Source: Collybiopsis luxurians FD-317 M1
Taxonomy: Eukaryota > Basidiomycota > Agaricomycetes > Agaricales > Omphalotaceae
Direction: 5' to 3'
DNA length: 61,703 nucleotides
NCBI GenBank assembly: GCA_000827265.1
Contig: KN834795.1
Coordinates: 1 to 61,703 of the forward strand
Shown: positions 33,758 to 46,059 of the stretch, piece by piece
Layout: the number at the start of each line of letters is the position of its first letter
How positions within the stretch are numbered: the stretch's first letter is position 1
Notes under the pieces: generated by a model
The model's input: only the letters and a program-made list of their open reading frames with translations
Database searches by the model: none
What the model was told of the DNA's origin: nothing
Position numbers and translations under genes: made by a program

Positions 33758-33905
33758 TATGCCCCCAATTCATTTTCTTCACTCTTTGTAACCCATCCAC
33801 TTACCATACCTCTCAATAACCAATGTATCATTCAGTCCCATACAGTTGAGTCTCATTATGCATACCACAAGGCAACCCACCTAATTATTTCTACTATCTA
33901 TAGAG
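33755..33905 (+). repeat. LTR fragment of the A/C family
   Basis: Begins TGTTATGCCC and matches, inverted, the last 150 bp of the LTR at 60057-60755 (TCACTCTTTGTAACCCATCC..). The remaining LTR is missing, so this is a truncated copy inside the gag remnant. Confidence 0.75.
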
Positions 33906-35500
33906 GATTTGATGACAAATTGCATATTGTCCATTACCAGCCTTAGCTTTATCCTGAAGATTTTGACACTGATCTAAACAGGAAGCAGGCAGACTAGAAA
34001 GTTGTTGTCAAAATTTGCTTCATCAACAAAGAACAACTCCTTGCAACTGTGTACATGAAAGTATTTAGATTGTACCTGCAATCAATGAAACAAGATGCAA
34101 TATTTTCTGCAAAGAACAGTGACAGTCTTCTCCATTCCAAGGCTGCTATTTCAGCCCACTTGAAGCTTCCATATGTGCCGATTCAGAGTATGTAAGTTAA
34201 TTTTTTGAACATCGGTGTTCACAGTGACTCAACACAATGTAAGAGTATTCATGTGTGTCTCAGTAGAGTAGCTAGATTACTCATATGAAACCAAGCCCCA
34301 TTCTCTATAGTTAGTAATATCATTGCAGTTTCTGTGACCTGTTTTGCTTGTTCAACTGTAGTTGATTTGCAGAAGTTGCAGATCAAGTGGGGTACAAAAT
34401 AATAGAAATTCAGTGGTAAACAAGATAGAGCAGCATAATTTTGACTGTCAGTATGAAGCGGTGGATGCAGGAAAGAAAGAGTCCTCACACTAGTATGTAG
34501 ACACCACAAGCACTAAACTGGCATTGCTTTTCTCCTTAGACCGTCGCCATTGACCTCATTGGAAATGATTAAACCCACAATTTTTACTCAATCAAATTTA
34601 AATGTACAGTATACAAGACACCACCTTGTTTGCCTTACTAATTTGGCTTTTTGATAGGTGTTTTTAAGTGATTTCCTCTGAATATACCACCTCTCAATGG
34701 TGGACTATCTTTCCAGGTTATTACCTCAAGTCTGCACACTATCTCCATTGGTTCTATTTGTGAACCTCTTTTTGTCAGTCTCCATGAGGCATTAGTGGCC
34801 GCCCATTGACTGCAAGTGAGGTACATAAAAGAAAGCACAGTAGAAGTAAAGCCAGCTCTGGAAACTGGGACCCTCGACAGTTTGAGCAGTTTGGCTTTAA
34901 AACTCTTCAAGATTGGCCTCTCACTTGGTTATCTTGATACTCCCCAATCTGCAAGAGCATGTTGGAAAAAAATTGTGGTTGCCATTTTCATTATGTACAC
35001 AGTTCTAGAGAAAAATTGGTGGATTGCTGGCAGTGAAAGGAACCATATAAGAGTGGCATTGAATAGCCCTTGGAAGAGTAGATGAGCTGCTGATTGGGCA
35101 TTGCTTGGGTATTCAATGCCCAGTGAGTGCCCAATGAGCAGGCAATCATTGCCCATTGCTTTTTGTGGCTGTAAAGCTAATATATTTCAAATGTAAAATT
35201 AGTCAAGAAAGGAATCAAATTTCACATGAAAAAGGTTGTATATTCTGGCTGAAAAGGCTGCCGCAAAAGCCAAACTATTTTGGCCATGATATAAGTTGCA
35301 AAAGGGATTCTTTGTCCAATGCAAAAGTAATATTTTGACTAATGGAAAATTAGGAATAGTTCCATTCATTTTACAGCAGTGATAGTAGTTGCAAAGTGAG
35401 TTATATTACAATACCTTTTTCAGCAGTAATATTGTACATATTTCTTTTCCAAAATTAGTGGTAAAAGCAGCTGTAGAATCAGAAATATTTCTTCACCTTT
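33906..35500. other. Repeat-derived, no gene recognised
   Basis: Mostly AT-rich and CpG-poor. Around 35130-35180 a segment (CATTGCCCATTGCTTTTTGT..) matches the centre of the foldback element at 26.5 kb after allowing for C-to-T change at CpG sites, so it may be a decayed relative. Several short frames overlap on both strands (34638-35156) without motifs. Confidence 0.4.
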
Positions 35501-36106
35501 TATGCCTGCAAAAGTCTGGACCGCTGGTGGTGTCTCTCCTTCCAAAATTGAAACATCTCCAAATTGGTATACCTTTCTAGAGACATCTGAATGTTATGCT
35601 TCTTCCTCTTGGCACATGAGAGTATCTATGAATGATTCTTGTCTAAATAAGACAGGAGTGTGCAAAGTATGTGAGGCTTCCATGGGTAACAGAAGGCTAT
35701 ACCTTCCAGTGGGAGAATCTGTATATTGACAATGATGTGGTTCTCCTGCTCCTTGCAGATTTGCAACTGATTTTCTAGGTGGTGTATCATCTGGAGGTGG
35801 ATCCAGAATAGGAAATCCCAACATGGGAACCTTATATGGATTGCTATGATACTTAGTTGCAACACTATCATAATCTGGCAACTCTTCTCCCATGGAAGGG
35901 TCTTCTTCTGGAGGAGCATGCTGAGCTTGCCTTGAGGCAGCTCATGATGCAGCTCTAATAGCCATATGATGTGGCATGCCTTGTTGTGAAGGTGGACTGA
36001 GGTAAGACTTGTTCCATACTGGGGTAGACCATGGTCATCTTCCCCCTCATTGATTGGGTTCTGTATCAGCTCCAGACATCTCAATGACAGTTTGATGCTG
36101 TTATTT
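35501..36106 (-). pseudogene. Element E: gag start of a truncated relative of A/C
   Basis: On the minus strand, after the LTR and PBS, the sequence reads ATCTCAATGACAG inverted, i.e. a start MSGADTEPNQ.. comparable to MSGEPAK.. in A and C. It continues through EEDPSMGEELPDYDSVATKYH and VPMLGFPILDPPPD. The element stops at about 35.5 kb, so only LTR and gag start remain. Confidence 0.6.
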
Positions 36107-36836
36107 TGTTAGACCTGAGCCAAATGATAGGATAAGATGTATTTTAAGTGTATAGAGGAATAAGTAGCTGTACAGCAGAGGGGATTACTATGGGTTGAGC
36201 TCCTTGGGGTTTGGCACAGGAGACTACAATGCCCTGTTGAACAGAGTCTGTGGTCAAGATGGGACACATGCAGAGCAGTATGCAGGTAGATAGAACCCAA
36301 TATATAGGGTGATCAACTGTAATATGAACCCAAGACAGCATTGTGTAGATGTCATTGAGGGTCTTCAGGAAGAGCAATGTACTCAAAAGTACATTGCAGG
36401 AATTTAATTAGTGCATAAAATCAGTATATTCATTACAAGGTGTTTGTACTGGTTATTCAGAAAAAGAAATATACAAAACCTGATATTGGAAAAAGAGAAA
36501 AGTCCAAGATAGTGGTTCAGGTAATAACAGCATAAGGAACTGTATATAGTGATTATGTGCCTTTTATAGTACTAGTATATTCCCATGAAAGTGACCAAAA
36601 GGCATGATCCCTGTTGAGGTTGATGCAAGATCCATGGTCCTTGTGACATGAAAAGAGGTGAATTAACATGCATCATGGGAGGGATGTTGGTTTGGTTGTT
36701 CCTGGAGCTGCAGAAGGTAATACTGATCAAATGTTTATAGCTTCTTGGGATGCATGTAGGAGACAATGTCTTGGTGGGTATTCAGGGTCCTTAGGAGCAA
36801 TAAAATTTATAGGATAGGGCATAATACTTTGTTAAC
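36107..36836 (-). repeat. 5' LTR of truncated element E
   Basis: Starts TGTTAGACCTG and ends near GGGCATAATA. The PBS next to it (minus strand AATAACAGCATC, 36094-36105) pairs over 11 nt with the transcript-start segment of this LTR (ATGCTGTTATT, about 36521-36531). Outside this segment the LTR is strongly diverged from A and C, so the pairing is conserved where the rest is not. Confidence 0.75.
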
Positions 36837-37039
36837 AATGGAGTTTTGTATACTGAAGGAACAGGTCTACTATTGGATGGATCTCAACCTTCTACATCCA
36901 AGCCATGAGCCCAATGCAAGTATATGAAGTTGGTGAGTAATAGAACTATATTTTTTTGTCTTAAATTCATGTTCTTTTAGGATTTCCCTAACCTAAGTTA
37001 GATGGATAAATGCAATGATGTATTATGCATTTTAATGAC

Positions 37040-38792
37040 AAATGAAGGGTGAGCATCAACTATAGAACTCTGCCAAAGCTGTCCACCCAATACAGACCAA
37101 GGAAAAGTGGAGTACATATGCTGTGACTGCTTCTCAAGGAAGTTGGTTTGTACATCATATTGTATGAAGGAGCATGTAAACAATCCATTGGATTCAATCA
37201 AGGTGCATATTAGTTTCTATGTCCTTACTTGAATAGCAATTCTAATGAATTTTGGTATAGAGATGGAATGGGATTTTTTGTGAAAATGCTTCACTACAAG
37301 AGCTTGGTCTTTGTCTCCAGGTGGGACACCCTGATGGGTCTTCCTGTTCTCACCCCTTCTCTGGCTTTGGAGACTTCACTATCATCCACAGTAACAAGAT
37401 TCACCATGTTACTGTGAATTTTTATCATTGTAGCATCAACATTTCCAAAGATCACTGGGAACAGCTCATGCTCAATGAATGGTTCCTGGCAACCTGGATT
37501 GGCTAAAGACTGCTTGCACTTTCTGTGCACTTGAACTCTTTCATATGCTTTCACACTGAGGGGAAATCACTGCCTATGACTTCTATACAAGGCTGGAGAA
37601 ACTCACAGACAACATTGATGGCAAATAATTTACAGTATGTAGCTATGGCTTCAAGTTTGCCTCTGGCTAATCATACAATAGCCTATATTCATATTCCCAA
37701 ATCAGGTAGATTTTTCAAGTCTCGCTATCTCTCCTTCTTACACCTGGTTCAGCAATGAAGATATTTCAAGGAGCTTAAGAGGGCAGGAAGAGGAAATAAT
37801 GGGGTTTGAAAGGTGTCAAATACTCTATCTGGTGAACTTGCAATCAAATGCATTACTTTCCCTGCACCAAGGATTAATTTACCAGAAGGGTGGGACCACA
37901 CATTGCAGGGGGACTGGTAGGTTTTTAAAGATAGATAGCTAGCACAGCTGATGATTCTCTTTATAGTTTTCTCTATACAGTTTTTATTGCTATTGACACT
38001 TACTTCCAGTTGAAGCAAAGGCAAGCTGGGGGCTGGGCAACAGATTTGGCAATGAGTGATGGGGGAAGCTATTTTGTTGAATCACAGCCTTACTGCCATT
38101 ATTGTGATGAAATGAAGGATCAAGATGAAGTGAGCTCAGATATAGCTTTTTTCACCTTTCAGAGACTCACTGTACTCACAGATATGCACCTGTATGGGAC
38201 TGGCATTAGACTATGCAAATACAAAGTACTCTAAGGGGTATACTGCAACTGGTGTCAGTATGTGTTCATGTGGTCATCATGAACTTGTAATGCCAAATGG
38301 AGTTGGAGACTTGCAAAAAGGTGAACAGTGCATATTTATCAAAATTTCCTCTTAATGCTAATGCTAAAATATAGTTATGCAAATATGGATTACATCTTTG
38401 CCTCAGCCTTACACCATGTCCCTTACCTTCTCTTCCTACTTCTTTCTTATGGAATTATGTGCCAGTGGAGCTGCAGGCTCCTTGAGCAACTCCGAAGCCT
38501 CCCTCCTCTTATTCATCTCACTGTTGTCTGCCAGATCATTGCCTTTATAATTCCCAAACTCAACATTCTTGGCCATACTGTTAAGTGCCAGAATAGCTAC
38601 AATCTCTTGTACACTCTTGGAGCTGCAATGGCTGACATGGAGAGTATTGAATGTGTGTGGTCAGGCAGTGGCGTTATGGGACAAGTACATGGGAAATGGG
38701 GCCTGGAAGCTGCCAAAATACCATCAAGGACTACTGGCATAACTGGACTTGGCAGAAGACTCTTGGTCTCAGTACATTATTTTCTTATTTGA
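37040..38792 (+). pseudogene. KDZ (CxC2-type) transposase relic
   Basis: The conserved order of a KDZ transposase can be followed across several frames. It begins with a Cys cluster (YICCDCFSRKLVC), then GHPDGSSCSHPFSGFGDFTIIH, ALELFHMLSH..GEITAYDFYTRLEKLTDN, SIDTYFQLK, WATDLAMSDGGSYFVE, YANMDYIFASALHHVPYLLFLLLSY and an ending region AMADMESIECVW with the Glu of the catalytic triad. Stops and frameshifts are frequent. KDZ elements are typical of agaricomycetes and related fungi. Confidence 0.8.
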
Positions 38793-39320
38793 TTGAGACA
38801 ATTTAATTTACTAAACTTTTACTTTAGGGGCTCTCTTGTGCAAGCAACTTTGAGATGCACAAGAAGAGCTCTCAAAGCAAGAAAAGGAGCTCATTATGTT
38901 CTTGGCCAACCAACCTCTGGAAGCTTCAGTTTGGCAGAAAAATGGTGGAAGATTTTGAGCTCAAGGCCTCAGAAGATAATTTGTATATGCTCCCAAACTC
39001 CAGTAAGAAGTTCACTGTTATATTACCAATGACATACTCATGGGAATGCAGGTATAACCCTTCAGGATGTAATGCCAAATGCAGTGAATGTCAAATGATG
39101 TTCAAATATTCAGGAAGTATTATTGGCAAGATGGTGTTACAATCTGTATTGTATCACTGGCATGTGCAGTTGGGGATTCTTGTTTTCTGTTCCCCCTACC
39201 ATGCACCTACTGCTTACATGCCTAGCCCCAGGTAATGATGCCACTGTAGAGAAGATTAACCATGCTAAATACATGGTAGCTTACCATTACATATCATTGT
39301 TTACTGACTTTGTTAAATGA
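38793..39320 (+). other. Downstream flank of the KDZ relic
   Basis: Open frames (38855-39235 and 39123-39320) contain a Cys pattern CRYNPSGCNAKCSECQ but no family I recognise. The stretch may be the 3' part of the KDZ element or an adjacent repeat. Confidence 0.3.
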
Positions 39321-41357
39321 GTGCCAATGCTTTTTAATATCCTATATTCTATAATATTGGACTAATTGCTTTTGTAGTCACTTTCACTATACTTCCTGTT
39401 TTCAAATCTCACTTATATCATAATGTATGTTTTTATTCACTGAATATATGTCAATATTTGCAAATATCAAGCAATCAAAGTCCACATTTGCATTAGAATG
39501 TAGTACAGTAGGACTTTGTGGTGAGCACATTTACTATTCTTTCGACACACATTCTCAAATGTAAATGCAAATATATTTGAGTAAATTCTAATATTCTTGC
39601 CATTTGTGCCCAAGTCCAGCTACAGGTGCCTATAAACCTCCTATGACCGGCACTTGAACCAACATCATCAAAAGAAACAGTGGGGCAGGTTGTGAAGTTG
39701 CTTTTATCAGCAGTCGTGGTGTTGTACTTATTATGTAGACAATAGTAAACTTGCAGATTAGATACTGAGAGCATATGTGTCTGTCTTAGGATCTATATTC
39801 AAAATGTGGTTGTTTGAGTTGCTTGGGTATGAAAGATTAGAGTGACCAACCTACTGTTGAAAGAGTAGTTTGGTTCTGATTTTGGCTGTGCAGGTTTATC
39901 TGAAGGCTTGAGTTTCAGTCTGAGAGGGCTAGTTTAGTTCAGTTTTTCACAATCATTTTGTACACTCATTTTTCTTTTTATTTTATTTTTTTTGGGAGGG
40001 GAAGGACTGTTTGGGCTTTTGGGCTTTTTATAGATTGGAATTGTTAATGTAAATAAATGTAAAGTGGATTTTCAGATTATGTTTTTGGATGATTTTCATG
40101 TGAGCGCATAATTACAGTACTACATCTTAGTGCCGCAATTGCGGCAGTCCCTGACTCTTGGATGAATACAGTACAAGTCAATACATAAGAAAGGGTGTAC
40201 AGTGTTCAATTCTTAACTGAAGTAGTTCACCTCAGCTGCTTGATTGAGAGCAAACTTTATGTATTTATTTACAAAGTTGTCAACATTACAATGAAAAAAA
40301 AAAACATATTCAGTCAAAATTTATATTTAAGGGAATGGAGATTGTTTTTCAATGTTTAATTTCATTGACTCAACATGCTCTGAGAATATATGTCTGCAGA
40401 TAATTGTGAGATGGATATGGAAAGAAATTGGGGGAGTACCTACTCTTTCAAATGAGCAATATTGTTGGTGACAAGCCATTTCATGTGTAATTGTATCTTC
40501 TCTGAAAAGGTAACAGCAGAAAAGGAGGTATTCTCCACACAAAGTGCCATTTAGAACAGCACTACATGTTGTAGGGGAGTCAATCTGCAAAGTATTATAT
40601 TATATATGATGTAAAGGAGGTTTAGTTAAACTAACTGTCACTGTGTCATTTGGAATTTCTAGTTGAATGAGAAAAGCCAAATGATGTTCAAATATCACAT
40701 TTTGTATGTTATTGTTCTGTCAAAATTAGCATTTAAGCTCTGAAAGATGGAGGGTCATACTTTGACAGTATAGTTGGAGACGTATTGTCTGGAAAATGTG
40801 GTTGTATGGTCAAACATATCCATATTGCACTTGAATTCACTGAGCTCCATTAAAGGTTTGATTTGTGTGGCAAATAAGTTTGCTTCATATGATGTAGATG
40901 GGGTTGCAGGAGCGGTAGCTATATCCACCACACATGTTGTTTCAGGTTTTGTCGAGATCTGATTGTGTTTAGGTAGATGGTCATATATGGATGTTATGGT
41001 GTAGGACAGGCCTTATACCATGCAATGATGCATCCAAAGATATCAAAGAAGCAAACACCTTGGGGTGGCTCAGTACAACAATAGGTGCAGTTCAATGAAT
41101 CTACTGCATAATTAAAAGATGTGTGGTTTATGGAACCATTGATGATTGTTCCTCACTGGAAAGTGCTATAGATTGATTGTAAGCTGATCCAGCTTGGATT
41201 AGTTTCTACAATGGTCGCAAGCAAAAGTTGCAGTTTCTGATTGCTATCAGACATAGATGCAGTTCGGGGAAGGAAAGGTGAACAGTGCAGTGAAAGCTAT
41301 TGAGGTTAGCATTGTATGGCAGGATCAAATCTGGTAAAAAAAGCTTCTGTGTTTAAG
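39321..41357. other. Non-coding, repeat-derived
   Basis: AT-rich, CpG-poor and without recognisable genes. An A-run at about 40290 and a T-run at about 39960 are the only low-complexity parts. Confidence 0.4.
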
Positions 41358-41745
41358 GATGAATGCAATAATTGGAGTGAGAATCATCTGGTGTTAGATC
41401 AGAACCAATGAAGTTGATAAACTAGCTATAATGTGGTTTACCTCTGTGTTTAACAATGGCTGTAATAATGGGAGGGAGCTAAAATTTGCACAAAGATGTG
41501 TCTTCTGGTGTCAGATCGGAACCAAGAAAGTTGATTATGTGTAGAAAGAACATTTGCTGTCAGATTGGAACCAATGAAGTCCATAAACTAATCATAATGC
41601 AGTTTACATCTGTATTTAAGAATGACTGTAATAATTGGAGGGAGCTAAAATTCACACAAAGATGGCTCTGCTGGTGTTGGATCAGAACCAAGAAAGTTGA
41701 TTATGTCTAGGAAGAATGTTTGCTGTTGGATCAGAACAAGGAGGA
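41358..41745. repeat. Tandem repeat, 168-bp period
   Basis: A unit beginning AATGGCTGTAATAAT (41455) recurs as AATGACTGTAATAAT at 41623, and a partial earlier copy starts near 41364. Units contain GGAACCAAGAAAGTTGATTA and a shorter internal echo. Confidence 0.75.
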
Positions 41746-42326
41746 AAACAATAAATGATTTCTGAAAGATTTTTGGGCAATCACAGATGTTGATGCCTTT
41801 GTTGTTTAAACCAGAGTATGCACTTAATCTATTCATTCCTCTCCCTGAATATTGTCAAGCATGTCCACCTACTGGTAAAGTGATTGATTCAAATGAATTC
41901 AAAGACTGATTATGAACAGTGTCTCATTTGACACATTGGGGTCCTCAAACATTTCAAGTTCCTTGCACTGAACATGAAGCCCTTATCATTTTGTTGGAGA
42001 GGGATGCAGAAAGTCCCTGCATGTGGAGTTGTGTGCTATGCTGGTAAGGGTGTTAGTTGCAGCAGATCTTGAAATAATGGAATGTTTTGAAGAATGCAGG
42101 GCAGGATAGATCCTGCTCAATTCAATGGGCAGGTTCCTCAAGATGTGGTTATTGAACATTTTGAACAGAATCATAACCAGTGGTGGAAAAGACTTTGTTT
42201 TTGTGAACAGTTAGATGAGTTACCAATGTTGATGTATAATTGATTAGCCTTGTCTGGTATTTAATAGTAAAGATGAATGCATTATATTCAAATAAGTACT
42301 ATAATATGAAAGGGGTTCAACATACA
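41746..42326. other. Non-coding, no feature recognised
   Basis: CpG-poor sequence between two tandem arrays, without gene signals. Confidence 0.35.
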
Positions 42327-42540
42327 TCAACCTATCATACAGACAGATAACTGAGGTGGGAAGACAAAAGTGTAAAAAGGAGAATTACAATGGATAACAA
42401 ATGGTAATCATTAACCTATTGTACAGAAAGATAACTGAGGTGGGAAGACAAAAATGTAACAAAGAGAATTACAATGGATAACAAATGGCAATCATCAACC
42501 TATTATACAAACAGATGACTTCAATGAGGAGAGAAGTGCA
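42327..42540. repeat. Tandem repeat, 84-bp period
   Basis: Copies start at 42327, 42411 and 42495 (YCAACCTATYATACARACAG). The first two are nearly identical over the full unit, the third decays after about 25 bp. Confidence 0.8.
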
Positions 42541-42904
42541 ACAAAATGACAGTCCCAATGATGAAGGAATGGCAGTCATCATACTATTGTACATAAGAGT
42601 GAGAGAAAGAAAGAACTCGTATTGAAGAATGACAAGAAAAAGGAGCAAAGGGACAAAATGAACTAGTGTACACAATCTATGATTGTACAATGAAGGGTTA
42701 GACTGGAAGCAGAATTTGATACACACATATCTTATTCATCATCAACAATCATTTCAGTGATAGGTTCAGTAGCGTCATGTTCTAGATCATTAGAGGCACA
42801 CTGTTTTTCAGCTTGAACATGTGAACATGTTACCCTTGGAGGTGGCTTGCTGCCAGTGGACATTTGAGCTCCAACAACACTATGGTGATAGGCCAATTTT
42901 CCAG

Positions 42905-43480
42905 TTGCAGTTCAAATCTAAACAAAACACTTGATCCTATGTTTCATATGTTCAATTATGTGGTATATTGAGGACTGTAGTGAGCCCGAGGCTGTCAGTC
43001 AAATCTGGAGAGACCTATTATACCAATACAGGTCACTGAACAATGGTACATGTTTAAGGTACCTTGTAATGCACCTATGCTATAAGTCCTGAGTGGCTTG
43101 TGAGGAAGTGTCAGCAGCTGATGGATCACAGTCAATGAAGCTTATTAAAATCTCTCAAACACAATATGGCCTAGGTCATTGAAGGACTTCTATTCATAAG
43201 GGATAAAACAAAAGGCTCATGCTACATTGACAATTGAGTAAAGAAGTATGTCAACAAAGGGAATGTGTTCAATGAACTCTTGATTAACAAGGCCTCATTG
43301 ACTCGGTCTGCTTCTATGGCACTGATAGGATAAGGACAAATGATCATGTGAAAGTCATAGGTGGCTTCGCTGACTTCATTCTGCGACACAACACACAGGT
43401 GATATTGGTGAGGCAAAACTCCCTGGGAAATTTTTTTCCTTCCCACCTTGACTTGATACCATGACTTTATAGCAGTGAGT
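42905..43480 (-). repeat. Interspersed repeat, copy 2 (inverted copy of 31.1-31.6 kb)
   Basis: Aligned in inverted orientation with 31060-31590. The shared frame (HLCVVSQNEVSEATYDFH..LTYFFTQLS) is open here too. This copy abuts the first of three tandemly duplicated units. Confidence 0.6.
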
Positions 43481-44696
43481 ACCACCAAATTTGTTATTTC
43501 ATCTCCCTAATTGTTTGCAGGCAACATCTGAAAGGTGAGCAGAGGATTCATTGGTTGGACTTCCCCTCAAATCTGCTGTTGCCATAATATAAAAGGTAAG
43601 TTTCTATTCTTCTGAGTGAGTTTTCATATTGACCACTTTTCTTGCCAGGCTTTTTGCCTCTAAACATCACTATTGCCTTTCATTGTTGGAATATTTAACA
43701 GGCTGTTTATCTATGAAGCTTCAGTGTCCCTCAGTGTAAATTGCAGTGCTTGTGCAAAGGTAAGTTTTTGTTTTCTTTTTTTTTTTTTTGAGGCTTGTCC
43801 GAGTATCAACCATTTGCCTTGATTAGGACCTTGGCATTGGTACTTGGTTATTCTCCTCCCTGTTGATTATGGAACATAGCAATTTTGAAAACCTTGCAAG
43901 ATTCTAATATGTTTATTCTGCTCCTGCTTCCTTCCCTATCCTGCTCCAGCTTCCTTCCCTCTCCTGCTCCCGCTTCCTTCCCTGCTCCTGCTCTCACTCC
44001 CTTCCCTTCCCTGCTCCCACTTCTTTCCTTTCCCAGACCTCCTGTTCTTCTGCTTCCCTTCCTACATTTTACTGTCTTCTCTTGTACCCTTGCTACATAT
44101 CTTATTATCTTACTCTTGGTCTTTGCATTATATCAGAATCATTGCATGCAGCATGTAGTTTGAAAAGTCCATTTTCATTTACTCCTTTATTTGTATTATA
44201 ATTTCACACCCTAATATCTAAAACACATATATGAGTGTTTTGCTATCTTGATATTGGAAAGATATGAACACTCCACAATACAATGGGCCCTGGTACTAAT
44301 TTGCCCTGCTTCAGTGTCAATTATGCCAAGCACACACATTGGTACTAGTTAAAGTACATTGGGGTTGGGATCACCTTTCCATGCTTTTCTCCTTCCCTTC
44401 CTTTTTCCCCCTCCCTCTTCTCCCCTCCCTTTTTCCCCCTCTCTCTTCCTCTCTTTCCCCCACTCTTTCCCCCACTCTTTCCCCTACCCTTTCCCCCACT
44501 CTTTCCCCCCTTCTCTTCCCTCTTCTGTCCTCCTTCCCTCCCTCTTCCACTCTCCTTTTCCTCCCTCTTTCACTCTCCTTCTCCTTCCTTCTTTCACTCT
44601 CCTTCCCCTCCCTTCTTTCACTCTCCTCCCCTTCCTTCTTTCACTCTCCTCCCCACCCTTCTTCCTGCTCCTCTTCCTCCTGTTTCTGTTCCTGCT

Positions 44697-44734
<38 letters not shown>

Positions 44735-44810
44735 TCTTGTTCCTGTTCCCACTCCTCCTGCTCCTGCTCCTGCTCCTGCTCTTCCTCCTGTCTCTTCCTA
44801 TTGGTATCAC
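43425..44810 (+). repeat. Duplicated unit 1: exon-like block followed by polypyrimidine tract
   Basis: The unit starts near TTTCCTTCCCACCTTGACTT, contains intron-like borders (TTGCAG/GCAACATCTG, AAAAG/GTAAGTTT, AACAG/GCTGTTTATC, AAAG/GTAAG), then long C/T-only tracts at 43920-44060 and 44380-44800. The block recurs at 46060 and in part at 47460. No protein frame links the exon-like parts. Confidence 0.65.
44380..44800 (+). repeat. Polypyrimidine tract with CTTTCCCCCA, CTTTCACTCTCC and CTCCTG arrays
   Basis: Over 400 bp almost without purines on the + strand, made of successive short arrays. Such tracts can form triplex DNA and expand by slippage. Frames within it code only for Ser/Leu/Pro or Arg/Lys runs and are not genes. 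Confidence 0.85.
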
Positions 44811-46050
44811 ATTCGACAGCCAGTCAATTTTGATATCAGTGCCCCTAACATAAATGGAGACATTGCCAATGACCTGTAGAAACTGCTGCCAGCAAAGAAG
44901 CACCTGCAACATTCACATTATCCTGCTATTGATGCACTGATGACCTCTAATATCAACTTCTTCATCCTCTGTGTCAGTTTCATTTTGTATCGGTTTCATT
45001 TAGTATGTTACTCACTGAATCTCTTGTAGATTATTCTCACATTGGCCACATCTCCAAACTGAAATGAATCTCATCAATATTTTCAATCACTAACTCAAGA
45101 TTCCATATACCTCTTCCTGGTATGTCATCTACTTCTTTGCTGTCATATATCTATTTGAACAAAATGTCTCTAGGTTTGACAATGCTGCATTCATCTCCAC
45201 ACTTTTTCACTTGCAACCTTTCTCAATAGAATGTAAGTCCTCATGAATGATCTAGTGTTTTGGCTTCAGACTGACATTTCCCAGTGATCATCTCAAAGCC
45301 AAATGGGCAGAGGAGGTACAGGCAAAATGTATGTGTTTCTTTTTGATCCATCTTGACTGTTCACGCATTCCCATTCTATAGAATTGGAATCAAAGTGTCA
45401 AGTAAAGGAGATGAGGAACAATGGTAGGTAAGCTCTTATCTTCCTGTACATTGATCTGATCTGTTTAACAGGATATTGCAGCCCCAGCCACTTCAACTCC
45501 CATTGCATTCATATTGTCAAGCATAGCTTCCTGGGTTTTGCTGCATTTTTATGTGAGTACCAATGTTTATCACTTTGGGCATAACTGACTGTGATAATCT
45601 TAGTTTTCATGTGTGCTCAAATCACTGCTTGGCCATCATTGCATTGTTAGGTTAGTAGCATGGTTTATTGTTTTGGGCTTTATTGATTCTGATTTTCTTA
45701 GCTTTTGTGTATGCCTGCTGTCAGAGTTGCCATTGTTTAACTATTATGTGGTAACTACACATGTATAGTACCATTTTGTATTGCTGTATATAGTAAATAG
45801 TATCCAAACACTAATGAGCCTGAATGAGTAATAGCAAGCCAATGAAGGATTAACAGATAATGAGAATGACTGTTTTGAAGTCTTGACACCTCTTGACAGC
45901 TACATACAAAGTGAATTGCACAAGTAATGCTCATTTTCGCTTGGCCTGGCATGGGTCAATTTTCACTGGACATAAGTCCTAATAAGGAGAGGGGGCACTG
46001 AAGCACTCAGCTTATGCAGGCTCATTGAGTGTGCGGGATAAGGCAAGCTG
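44811..46050. other. Spacer between duplicated units 1 and 2
   Basis: CpG-poor sequence with no gene signal. It includes two related segments (near 45540-45610 and 45655-45725, CTTTGGGCATAACTGACTG versus TTTGGGCTTTATTGATTC), a diverged short duplication. Confidence 0.4.
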
Positions 46051-46059
46051 AACCTGAGA

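Noticed and set aside
37294..37554. Minus-strand gene of 86 codons
   Set aside because: It is the shadow of the KDZ transposase relic, whose motifs run on the + strand in the same interval.
44339..44912. Long open frames coding for Ser/Leu/Pro or Arg/Lys-rich proteins
   Set aside because: They lie inside a polypyrimidine tract made of short arrays; the lack of stops follows from base composition, and all frames are open at once.
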